Positions 26,721-37,950 of a stretch of 64,000 nt of DNA are shown piece by piece (position 1 is the first letter of the stretch; every line of letters begins with the position of its first letter). The translations under genes were made by a program, and so were the position numbers. The stretch spans positions 312,001-376,000 of the forward strand of contig JAQFVV010012668.1 of the NCBI GenBank assembly GCA_028023455.1, written 5' to 3'. The notes below the pieces were generated by a model, which did no database searches, was not told the DNA's origin, and was given only the letters and a program-made list of their open reading frames with translations. Origin of the DNA: Epiperipatus broadwayi. Taxonomy: Eukaryota > Onychophora > Udeonychophora > Euonychophora > Peripatidae.

Positions 26721-27537
26721 TATGGTAGCTTCTTTGTATTCTGAAATAAATATTAGAATATTTTTAGGCATCTTTTAATTAAATAATTAATCATAAGAGC
26801 CAAATAGAAGTGGCATTATTTGTGCATTTTAAGCATTTAGCAACATAGACAATTATCTATTTTATCACCCCCCCCCCCACAAGTATATGGGTTCACAGTG
26901 ATATAATGACAATATCCATTATTAAATTTATTACATCACTATAAAATTATACAATACAAATTCAAGGATACTTAGATTTTATTAAATTTGACTAATTAAC
27001 ATCGGATAATTACTAAAGCTAGCTGTAATGTTTTTAGTTATTTTGCATAATAAATGTACCCTATGATCTGTCAGGATAAAATAATTACGATGTCTCTATT
27101 TTTTTCTTCACTTTAGGATTCAAAAATATTAGTTATCAGTTTAATGTTCTTCAATAACTTTACCTTTGGGTATTTTTCTATTTTAATTTTATTTCAAAAT
27201 TGCTTTCTTATGTTAATTATAAAATAATCTTCAGTGAATCATTAAAATATACATCAAGAAACTGCAGCACTGTAACATATATTTTCCCAATACTTAGGTT
27301 TGATTATATATATATATAAGTAAAATGCTATTAGGGATAATATACAAATAAAACTTATAAAGTAAAATTAAACAATAAATTGAATTAGTAACAAGGGAAT
27401 CATTTTTCAGCACTAAAACTTTTTTTTTTTTTTTCAATTTTAATTAAAAGTAAGGAAAGAGAAATAATCAAAATGTTTTGCTAATATAAATCAATGGAAC
27501 AGACATATATATAATACGAAGATTATCACTGGTTACA
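26721..27537. other. Intron spacer, nothing recognised
   Basis: Contains a C11 run near 26869-26879 and AT-rich sequence. A 3' LTR for the Gypsy remnant would be expected here but none is convincing. Confidence 0.45.
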
Positions 27538-28483
27538 GATATAAATGATATATTTTTCAGGATCATCCATGTAAATTTTTTATTGCAAATATAAATAAAT
27601 ACACTGATGTTTAGGCTTGATCACACAAGCCAACAATTGGACGATGAATAGAATATTGTAAAAAAAAAAAATGGATGTACAGGTGCTGTAAACATTGATT
27701 AATAGAAAATACAGGCATATAAAATTAAAAAAAATTCTTCCAAATAAGAAGAATAATGCCATGTGTCACCACATTTTTTGATACAATTTGATCTTTTAAG
27801 TATCTCAATGGCTTCTCTAAACATATATTGGTGAAGTGAGTCATCACATATGGATAAAATTCTGGTATTAACAGAATCAATAGTGTGACCTCAATCTTTA
27901 GCATGGAATAAAAGTACTGATGATGATGAATATGCTTAACTTAACTGCATTAGCATGTTTATGTCCCCTAGTCCTGATATGATAATTGCTCATTTTTTCC
28001 TACAATTTGTAAAGCTTCTTAAGTGTAGGTATAAGCAAACCTCACATAATACTAGATGAGATAAACATGCTAATGCAGTTAAGCAATATTTGCTCTCACT
28101 CAATGCTATGAATTCAAGTCACAATATTGATTTCTCTGATACTAGGATCCTATCCAGATGTGATTCTTCACCAATGTAAAATCAGAGAATCTATTGAGAT
28201 AATTAAAAGACCAAGTTGTATCAACAAATGTGATGACACCTGCAATCTTACTTCTATTTGGAAGAATTAAAAAAAAATCCATTAACCTGAATAGTTTCTT
28301 ATTTTTATTTTATTTTTAAAATTTTTTATACCTGTTTTTTTATATTGGTGGAACTTTAACATTTTTATAAATCAATGTTTAGTGCCTTTACAAACATTTT
28401 TTATAGCTTGTGTGATCAAGCCAAAATATCGCTATATTTATAATAAAAATCATACACAGATGAATCCGAAAAATATATCATTT
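27538..28483. mobile_element. 946-bp foldback element (long terminal inverted repeats)
   Basis: The two ends are inverted copies. The left ATAAATGATATATTTTTC (27541) pairs with GAAAAATATATCATTTAT (28468). The left GGCTTGATCACACAAG (27614) pairs with CTTGTGTGATCAAGCC (about 28406). The inner TTAACTGCATTAGCATG (27941) pairs with CATGCTAATGCAGTTAA (28066). Pairing therefore extends with interruptions over arms of roughly 400 bp around a spacer of about 100 bp. There is no open frame, so it would be a non-autonomous foldback transposon or a pair of inverted repeats. No certain target-site duplication seen. Confidence 0.7.
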
Positions 28484-30969
28484 ATATACATATAAGAAGG
28501 GGGACCCAAAATTAACCAGAATGATTTTATGGTTTGCATGTCTGTTATAGTATATACTTTTGCTGTTAGATACTTCTTGCAGGAACCTTTCTGCATCAAT
28601 CTGACAAATAACATTGATGTTGAAATCATGGGACCATGTAGCATATTTCTTTGTAAAGTGTATTTTGCGTATTTGTTAATTTTTTTATAATAGTTGAAAT
28701 GTTTGAACGATGTGAAATTCTGTTTTTGTTTAAAGAAAAGAGCCAGAAAAAAAGTTGTAATGCTTGAAACATATTATAAGCAAGCTGATCTAATAGAAAC
28801 ACAAGTTTATGAATGATTTAATTGAAATGTTAAATTTACCATGCCCAAAATCAAAATGACGCTGATTTTTTTTTTTTGGACACAAATGACATTTTTCTCT
28901 CAAATTAAGTTCATAATGGTCAGGCATTTTATCTGAAAATTCTGAAACATTTATGTGATGTGGTAAAATGTAAACATTCCATTTTGTAGCAAAGAAAACA
29001 GTGCAAGTTCCATCCCAACAAAGTATCATCTCTTATTTAAAGTCTTGAGTTAAAACATTCTTTAATTAAATTCAGCATGACCCAGCTTTACTATCAGCCA
29101 TATTTGCTTGATCTCACTTCATAAATTTTTTTTAAAATCTCTTGAATGAAAAAATCTCTTTTTTTTTTCGGATTTGGAACTGGGGGAGGGGGGATGACAG
29201 ATACATCACTTTGCAAGTGTTTCCAGACTACTTCGAAAAGTGACAAACAGGTTCAGAACTGGTGCATTGCATTAAATAGACTATATCTTTTAAAGCTATT
29301 CAATTTGCAACCCCTAAAAATAAATATACAATTTTTTATTACAAAATTCCAGTTATCCACCCCCCTATATATATAGCATGAAAAATACATCATACCTTTA
29401 ATAATAATCAGTAAATAATAAATTCTTTACAACACCTACATAAATATCAATATTTTTAATACATTAAAAGCCTTTTTCAGCACCTGATTTGGTGCCCCTT
29501 TCAAATGTTAATAATCCATTGTGTTAAGGAACTAATTTAGACATAAAACCATCTAGTGTTCAATAATGAAATTAAAATAAACAATAACAATAGAAATCAT
29601 TAAAACCGCATATATAAATAATTGATTATATCATAATAATACAATAAATAAAATAAATTACATGCATGTTTTAATTCAGGAAGTTCCATGATGTACGGAG
29701 ATTTTAAATAAAATTAGTATTTTCACTCATTCTGGAAGAAATTAATAATCACACTTCTCTCAATAATTATAATTTCCTTATTTACTAAATAAAATTTCAC
29801 ATACGATTGTTTTTCCTTATTCTCACTTCAGGTCATTAAATTTCTTACATATAATTTTTATAAATGCACTAATACTATTTGCAACAAACATTGAAAACAA
29901 CTTTCTGCCTTTCTACAGTTCTAAATTTAAATTATAGTATATTTTGAACATTATCAACTACTATCACAGCATAAATTTAACATCCAAATACTCAAAGTTT
30001 AAATTGTTTTAGCTCATAACTAATGGGTGAGCAATAAAGAAAATAAAAATCTAGTAAAATAAAAAATTATAATTTAAAAACCAATTTACTATTCACAGTG
30101 ACTTTTTAATAAAATGCTCAATTAAAAATGAATAAATTGAAGATCTGTGTATATACACACACACGTAAATAATTTAAAAATAAATAAATAAATAAATAAT
30201 TAAATTCCGAAGGTTAATTTAATTTCTAATAAATTTCTATAGATTCTTCATGAATGTGTAACCATTTTTTACACAAATAAATAAATAGTTAATTACTATA
30301 AATTAATTTTGCTTCAGTCATATTTGACGAATGTTTACTGGATTATCTTTTTATTTTCTTCCTTCAATATATTAGTTTGTGATGCCAGATGGCATAAACC
30401 ATTTTATAAAAGCTTAATATTCTTTTGGTTGGATTCAGTTGTTACTATGAGTATTAGGATCTTGAAATTGTACCATTTGATTTTTGTAATCTAAGATGCT
30501 ATTTAAAAAACAAAACAAAATAAATAACTGAATCTTATATCAAGTAGCAACACACCTTGCTACATTTGATGTTATAACATTCTTCTATTTATCAATCATT
30601 CAGATCTAACTATTGTAATAATATTCAGGTCCTTCATAAACAGTTTGATAATGATTGATTATAACATGTTTAAAATTAACTTTCCAATGACCATATCTTA
30701 GTCACTTTTAATTATAGTTGTTCAATTGTTATTGCAATTTAGTTTTGTTAACTTTCTATAAAAATACATGTGTTAATAATTATTAACTATAAATTAAAAA
30801 AAAATTTGCATGAAAATAAACTTATATGTCTTACATGTATTACATTTAAAAACATTAATGTTGTAATTTTAATTATTCATATTGTTATGTGTTACGATTA
30901 AATTAATTGTTTTAAAATTTATTTTAAAAAAAGTATAGCAGTTAAAAATGAATTGAGGATTAAAGTTAC
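28484..30969. other. Intron spacer, nothing recognised
   Basis: AT-rich. 28490-29280 is a little more mixed and holds short open pieces on both strands without motifs. AAAT repeats lie at 30175-30200. No gene supported. Confidence 0.45.
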
Positions 30970-31082
30970 CTTTTTATTACTTTCCCATTTTTTCATTTCT
31001 TTTTTGTACTTCTGAAATTCATTACACCAATCTTTATATACTTGTCTATAATCATTTTCATCTTTAGGTGTCCGGCAAGTTT
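30970..31082 (-). CDS. Sema2a: Semaphorin-2A-like, conserved C-terminal tail exon
   Basis: This 113-bp exon lies 20,947 bp downstream of the Ig exon. Seen: acceptor ATTATTTTAG ends at 31083 and donor GTAACT starts at 30969. The first two bases complete a Glu codon with the single base left by the Ig exon, so the reading frame runs through without a stop. It encodes 37 further residues that include ETCRTPKDENDY, VYKDWCNEFQKYK and a KKW segment, and it ends in phase 0. Family knowledge: an acidic DY-x(2)-VY-x-DWC-x-EF-x-KYK block follows the Ig domain in class 2 semaphorins. That block, with the Cys just after the Ig domain, is what identifies the class here. The tail is hydrophilic with no membrane segment, as expected of a secreted ligand. 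Confidence 0.85.
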
Positions 31083-31743
31083 CTAAAATAATTTTGAAAA
31101 GACAAACATTTAGAATTCTAGTAAATATTTTCACAAATAATTAAGAAAAAAAAAGTTTTTATTTTATTTAAATGTATATTTTAATTATTTTATTTAAATG
31201 TATATTTTTAATTAATAACAATAATAATATAAATATATTCATTTTCTTTTTCTAAACTTTTGTTTATAATAGATAAAACAAAACAGAAAAATAATTATAG
31301 TGAAAATAGAGTTAGTTAAGTGTGTTTATGAGTTAAAAAAAAGGGTTTTCCCTGAATGTCCACAAATGTTGACTAATACTAAAAGAAGATGAGCATACCT
31401 CTCTCTCCATCAGGCTTCTGAAATGCTTTTAAAAGAATATTAAAGAGGAAAAAGTATAAGACAATGGCAAAAGAAATAAGTATGAATAGAAAACTACTAC
31501 AGATATAAATGAAATAAAGCTGGGAAATATTTATATTACAAAATAATATAACTAATAAAAAAAAAAGTTAATAAAAAAATGAATGTAATAAGAGTATTTT
31601 AGAAATTAGTTAAATCAAGAAAGAAAGAGGACATATTATGTTAAAACAATGTATATCATTTGAATTTTCTTCATATAATTTATATTCATTGACATTTTCC
31701 CAAGTTAATTTAACTACATAATATCCTTTCCTCAATAATATAT
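31083..31743. other. Intron spacer close to the tail exon
   Basis: AT-rich. A 19-bp interval 31400-31418 on the minus strand is flanked by CAG and GTATGC, but including it would shift the semaphorin frame, so it is not called as an exon. Confidence 0.45.
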
Positions 31744-31878
31744 ATATATTCTCATATGTCATAGCATCGACCGGGACGCGAACCCACAACCGTCTGCAAC
31801 CAACTACTTGCTTGCAAGGCGTTTGCGATGACCTCACGGTTAACAACGCTTGACACATTTTATTTTGACATATATTCT
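31744..31878 (-). mobile_element. tRNA-like SINE, intronic, sense to the semaphorin gene
   Basis: The core is 31753-31869 on the minus strand, flanked by the 9-bp repeat ATATATTCT at 31744-31752 and 31870-31878. It reads ATGTGTCAAGCGTTG at its 5' side, then the same AGTAGTTGGTTGCAGACGG insert as the 18.1-kb copy, GGGTTCGCGTCCCGG as B box and a CGATGCTATGACATATG tail. More diverged than the other two copies, so probably older. Confidence 0.75.
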
Positions 31879-32549
31879 AACAGAATTGCAGTCATCAAAT
31901 AAATTCCTTTAAACAATACAGTATTGTTAAAACAAAGTTATTCTAATGAAGACTGCAAATCAGTTAAAACTATTTGGATATATAAAAATAAAATACTTTT
32001 GGAAAAAGTACGTCACAGAATTAATTTTACATATTAACTTGAAATGGCAAATTTTAATATACAGTATAGATCAGATCTTAGTTTTTTAAGTATTTAAAAC
32101 TGCTTTCATATAAAAATAAAGTAATAACCTTAAATAACGGACTGCAGCATAAAAGCTTGCCCAGCATACGTTTAAAATATTGTGAAATACAGACAACTCT
32201 TTATATATACATAAACACACACACACACACACAAATACATAATCAACTGTGAATTCAATGAAATGACTAAAAATGCAATACATGATTAAAAAGTAAAATG
32301 TCAAATATAATAAAATGAACTGTGACTAGAAATTGTTGTTTATTAATGTTTTCTTGACATGTCACAAACTTCTGATTTCTTTCTTTAAAGACACTCCAAA
32401 TATTTCCACATTTAGACAAATAATTTTATTACTATCACAAAACAATGTAAAATAATATATACATAACATATTTTATAAGGAATCCAAAATTATAATAAAA
32501 TAGAAACAAATATAGAACATTGTCCTTAATGCGATAATAGGTGGCAGCA
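31879..32549. other. Intron spacer
   Basis: AT-rich with an AC microsatellite at 32213-32233; nothing else recognised. Confidence 0.5.
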
Positions 32550-33960
32550 AATTGCAATTCATTACCAATAAAAAAGCAATAGAAAGACTATGAAGAAGGA
32601 TAAAAATTCTGTAAATAGGTGGCAAGAGAGTATGTACTTTGTCAGGTCTTTTTGTTGTGGATGATGTCTTTTTGTGTGCAGAAAATATAAAATATATGGG
32701 GGTTATGCTGAGGACATGCACAAGGGTGGGTAAAGAGATGGGGTTAAGTTTAGTGAAGAAAAATCAAATATAATGATGGATAATACTGGGGAAAGAGAAG
32801 ACAAAGAATTTTTATTGGGGGATATAAAATTAAGTGTGGTGAATAGATATAGTTATTTGGGAATCATTCTGAGTAACAAGAAAAATTGCTTGGATGAATG
32901 GGAGGAAAAATTGATAAATGAAGCAAAGAAAAGAAAAGGATTGATAAAAGAAGTTAACAGTGTTTTCATATAATAAATATGTAGTTAGAATTGTATGGAA
33001 GGGAGTGGCAGTAGCAGGGTTAACATATGGCAGTGATGCATTATGTATTAGTAAAGGGGTATTAGATTATTTAGAAAAAGTACAAAGGGAAGTAGAAAGA
33101 CATGCATTAAATGCATATGTGTGGACAGCAAAGGAGGCAATTCAAGGAGAAATGGGATGGTCATGCTTTTATATGAGAGATGCAAAAAGCAAAAGGAAAA
33201 TGTTCAGTAGATTGCAGTTTATGGATAATAAAAGAATAGCCAAAATAGTATTTAAATGGGTTATGAGTAAAAGGCAGGCAACAAGATGAGTGAGAAAGGT
33301 AATACAGTATTCAGAAGGTTTGGATAAAGAATTTATATCAGTATACTTGTACAAGAAGTGAGATGATTGTGGTAGGAGGATTGTTGAGTGTTATAGTGGT
33401 AAGGAATGGGATAGAAGAATAGATGCATTAATAAAGAATAGGGAATTGGAAAGATGGAGAACTAATATGGAGAGTAAAAAGAATTTAAATATATGAAGAA
33501 ATAAACAGAACATTGGGTGCGAGTTAATTTATGATAATAGCAAGGAAAGTAGTTTACTGTTAAAGGCTTGAATGGGATCCTTAGCAACAAGGGAATATAC
33601 ATGTAAATGGAAAAATATGAGTGATCTAGCCTGCAAGTTGTGTAAGGAAGGCACAGAAAATATTAGGCATCTGTTGTTTCAATGTAAATGCTTGAAAGCA
33701 GAAAGGGTACAAATAATGAAGTTATGGAAGACTAAATATGAACAAAGTGATTATACAGAAAGTGGGTTATTGGTTTTTATGTTGGGTTTGGAAACAGATA
33801 AGGGGGATTTACATATGAAGGCCATGGAGAAACTTATGGTGGGGAATAGAAAGGGAAGATAAAGTGGCTAACAGATTTTTCTGGACGTAGTTGCTGAGAG
33901 ATTCCTAACTCCATATAAGAAGAAGTCACAGTACATCATCACATCATATCACAATACAGC
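32550..33960 (+). mobile_element. LINE copy A, 5'-truncated (reverse transcriptase palm to 3' end)
   Basis: Starts within the reverse transcriptase and runs through VVDDVFLCAE (32657-32685, the FADD site altered) and NRYSYLGIILS. Then come AGLTYGSDALC, VQREVERHALNA, AIQGEMGW and the C-terminal zinc ribbon CKLCKEGTENIRHLLFQC (33631-33685). The 3' end AAGTCACAGTACATCATCAC is shared with copies B, C and the 25.0-kb fragment. Several stops and frameshifts make it inactive. The length lost at the 5' end includes the endonuclease and the front of the reverse transcriptase. Antisense to the semaphorin intron. Confidence 0.85.
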
Positions 33961-33989
33961 ATATATGAATGCATAGTTAAGGATATATA

Positions 33990-36900
33990 GTTTTCAAAAA
34001 AAAGGGGAAGAAAATAATGGTTATAAGAGTTATGAATGGGCGTATTGAAGACATTGATGATGTAGATAACAAGAATGGACAAGAAATTGATGATATAGAT
34101 AACAAGAATGGACAGCTTTTGAAAAATGTTTGTCAGAGAGTGAATTTAGCATTGACAATTTATCAAATATTTATGAGGGACATTACAAATGGTTTAGAAA
34201 TAATATATCTCACACTACGGATTATGTATTAGTAGAGAAAGAGGGAATAAATAAAGTATGTTGATAATGAAAAGAGAGTATGTAACAGTGATCATAATTT
34301 CTTTATAATAGAAATGGTGCGGTTAGTAGTGTGATGGAAAATAGTAATAAAAGTAGAAAGGATAGTGAAAGATGTGAATGGAGAATGAATGATAATAAGT
34401 TAGAAGAATATAAAAGTTGAAGAAATCATGGAAGAATTGGTTGGGGATGAATATAAGGATTCATGTGGTGAAGTAGAAAAAGTGGCAAATAGGGTTTTAG
34501 GTGAGAATATTCAGAAGAATAAAAATAATAGAAAAGTGAGAGTTAGTAAAAGTGTAAAAGAGAGGGAAAAAGCATGCAGAGAATATGTGTGCTACTAAAA
34601 ACAAAAAAAGTAAAAAAGATGTTAATGTTAAATGGGAAAGGTATTTTTAAAAAAGAAGTTGGCTAAAATAGATAATTATATAGAGAGCATGAAATTAAAT
34701 AGTAAATTGTTGGAGGATATTAATAAAAGTGGAAGAAACGGAAGTAAAACATTTGGAAGTATATTAAAAAAAGGAATGTAGGGGGAAAAGAGAAATAGTA
34801 TTACTTGATGATGAGGAAATAGAGTGTAGATCTAGAAAAGAATTAGAGACAATCTTAAATAAGTATGTAATGAATATAGAAAAGATGTTAGATGTGAAGG
34901 ATAGAATGGTAACAAACATGAAAGCATATAGTAATGGAAATATTAGGTTTACAGAGAATGACTTGAATGAGGCAGAGAAAAAATTGAAATGTGGAAAGGC
35001 AAGAGGTTTAGACAGATGGGCAGCAAAGATGGTGATGAATTTAAGAAATAAGGCAAAATTAAACCTATTATGATGTTTTAATAAGATGGCACAGGAGAGA
35101 GAATTTTCAGATAGTTAAAATAATACAAGAGTAAGGCTACTATTTAAAGTAAAAAGTAAGAATAATAAAAAGTAAAGCAATTATAGATCGATATATTTTC
35201 ATATATATAGTGGCTGGAAGGCTCGCAAATTGGATGGAAGAAAATAATATAGTGGGAGAAATGCAAGGAGGTTTTCGATCAGATAGCATATAGAAGATAG
35301 TTTGTTTGTAGTTACACAACTTATAGATACAAAGTAGAAATACAGGTAGTAGGTTATACACCTGGGTCTCTTTTTACGCAGATTTATTTAATGCGATTTT
35401 GAAGTTACGTGATTCATGTTTCTCCAGAAGTCGAACTCCGTCGCGCACTTATGTCATATTGAAAGTAATAGCACATTATTGGAATTCGACTTTCATCTTA
35501 GTAATTTCAATATTTTCAGTGCTTTATAATAGTAAGATTTTATGTAATAATGAAACTAAAATCATGATTTCCACATTTTATGTATACACACATTAAATTT
35601 TACAAGATTATAATGTAAATTTGTTCAAACATTGTGCGTGTTAATTTTGCATTTTAAATCACATTCTGTTTTTGCTTTTTAAAAAAGAATGTAATCATTA
35701 TTAATCATTTAGTGTCTGCAAGTTTATTTTTAAAAGGTGAGTAATAGCAGTGGGCACAATTAAAATTGAAAATTAAAAAATTAAAGACAAAAATAAGAAT
35801 TTAATTTTTAATTGTTAGATTAATGACAAATTATGTTGTCACCAGAAAACCATTAACACAATGTGAGAGTGACTTGGCGCTAGTTGTATTTCCTCTTGTG
35901 AAGAATATGATTTTTTTACCAGTTTGCAAATGAACCTGTTTATTGGCAAATAGCAGTAATAATTAAAACGTGTATAAAAAAATGTAAATTACTGTAAATT
36001 ATGCATAAAAATATATTGTTTTGAATAAAATTAAATATTATAGTTAAAAAAAGTTTGTTTTGTATCAATTTTTTTCAAATTTGAAATTTTTTATTAGTCA
36101 TATTTTACTTCCTTATTTTTTTTGCACGAATTTTAAAGTAATTTTACATTGGTGCTTTGCTTTTACGTGATTTTTGAAAAATAACAGTCCATATCCCCCC
36201 CTTTTCAAGATAAGTTACATCTATTTTTGCGCAATTTCATTTGCGCGTGTTTTCTGAGGAACCTATCTATTGCGTAAAACAAGACCCAGGTGTATATGAT
36301 TTTATAGATATAGAGAGGGAATATGATAGAGTAAATAGAAATAAATTATGGGTAAGTTTAGTAAATTTGGGAATGGCTGAAGTTTTAGTGGATCTTATTA
36401 AGAGATTGTATGAAAATAATTACTATACGTATCAATTAGAAAATATAGAAGGTTAATTAAAAATGGGGTGGGACTAAGACAAGGGTGTCCTTTGTCACCT
36501 ATTTTGTTTTTGTTGTATTTGAGAGAAATGGAGAGAGCAATAAAAAAACTAGGAAGAGGAGTAGAGATACCATTAATAGGTGGCAACGGAGTATATACAT
36601 TGTCAGGTCTTTTATTTGCAGATGATGTTTTTTTGTGTGCAGAAAGAAGAGAAGATATGGAAGTTATGCAGAGGACATGTGCAAAGGTGGTAAAGGGATG
36701 GGGATTAAATTTAGTGAAGAAAAATCAAAAGTAATGATGATTAATATCGGGGGAAAAGAAGACAAATAATTTTTACTGGGGGATACAAAGTTAAGTGTGG
36801 TGAATAGATATAACTATTTGGGAATCATCTTAAGTAATCAGAGAAATTTCTTGAACAAAAGGGAGGAAAAATTGATAAATGAAGCAAAGAAAAGAAAAGG

Positions 36901-37950
36901 GTTGATAAAGAAATTAACAGTGTTCTCATCTAATAAATATGATGTAGCTAGAATTGTATGGAAGGGAGTGGCAGTAGCAGGGTTAAGATAGATAATTATA
37001 TGATGTGTGTTAGTAAAGGGGGGTTATATTACTTAGAAAAAGTACAAAGAGAAGTAGAAAGACATGCATTAGATGCAGGTGTGTGGATGGCAAAGAAGGC
37101 AATTCAAGAAGAAATGGGATGGTCAAGTTTTATATGAGAGATGCAAAAAGTAAAATGAAAATGTTCACTAGACTACAATTTATGGATAATAAGAGAATAG
37201 CCAAAATAGTATTTGATTGGGTTATGAGAACAAGCAACAAGATGGGGAGAAAAATAGATGGTATGCAGAAGATTTGGATAAAGAATTTATGTCAGTATAC
37301 TTTTACAAAAGGTGGGATCATTGTGTTAAGGAATTGTTGAGTGTTAAGGAATAAGATAGAAGAATAGATGCATTAATATAAAATAGAAAGTTGGAGAACT
37401 AGTATGGAGAGTAAAAAAAGTTTAAACATATATAGAAATAAACAGAATATTGGGTGCGAGTTAATTTATGATAATAGCAAGTAAAGTAGTTTACTGTTTA
37501 AGGCTCAAACAGGAACTTTAGCAACAAGAGAATATACATATAAATGGAAAAATATGGATGATTTGATCTGTAAGTTATGTAAGAAAGATAAAAATATTAG
37601 GCATCTGTTAATTTAATGTAAATCCCACAAACAGAAAGAGCACAAATAATGAAGTTGTGGGAGAATAAATATAAACATAGTGATTATACAAAAAATAGAT
37701 TCTTGGTTTTTATGCTGAGTTTGGGAAAACATAAGGGGAATTTAGATATAAAGGTCATGGGGTTGACAAAGATTATGTTGTGGAAATGGGATAGAACAGG
37801 ATAGAAAAGAATATGGGAAAAACTTAGGGGGGGGGGATGGAAAGGGAAGGTGGTCAACAGGTTTCTCTGGGCATAGTGGTTGAGATTACTGACTCCAAAA
37901 AAGAAGAAGCCACAGTGCGTCACATCGCAGAATATCATCAAATCTTCAGT
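33990..37950 (+). mobile_element. LINE copy B, endonuclease to 3' end, interrupted by a DNA transposon
   Basis: Begins in the endonuclease domain (VMNGRIEDIDD near 34034, then CNSDHNFFIIEM near 34282, holding the SDH catalytic block). Reverse transcriptase follows: GKARGLDRW (34996), GEMQGGFRSD (35257), FIDIEREYDRVNR (36300), GLRQGCPLSPILFLLYL (36471) and LFADDVFLCAE (36612). The FADD catalytic site is intact although the frame is broken elsewhere. The C-terminal part resembles copy A, and the 3' end is GAAGCCACAGTGCGTCACAT. Bases 35359-36292 are a separate insertion. It lies directly behind copy A in the same direction. Confidence 0.85.
35359..36292. mobile_element. 934-bp non-autonomous TIR element (pogo/Tigger-like ends)
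   Basis: Terminal inverted repeats CACCTGGGTCTCTTTTTACG (35359) and, read from the other end, CACCTGGGTCTTGTTTTACG (36292 inward) match at 18 of 20 bases. TATA lies on both sides (35355-35358 and 36293-36296), fitting a TA or TATA duplication. Subterminal TTTACGCA and TTACGTGATT words recall pogo/Tigger ends. There is no transposase frame. It splits the LINE reverse transcriptase just before the FIDIE block, so it is younger than LINE copy B. Confidence 0.75.

Noticed and set aside
27001-27030. Possible 3' LTR match to the Gypsy 5' region near 22490 (AAAGCTAGCT..AATG)
   Set aside because: Only a short match was seen, and the similarity fades at once in AT-rich sequence.
31400-31418. Possible 19-bp micro-exon on the minus strand between CAG and GTATGC
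   Set aside because: The Ig and tail exons join in phase without it, and 19 bp would shift the frame.
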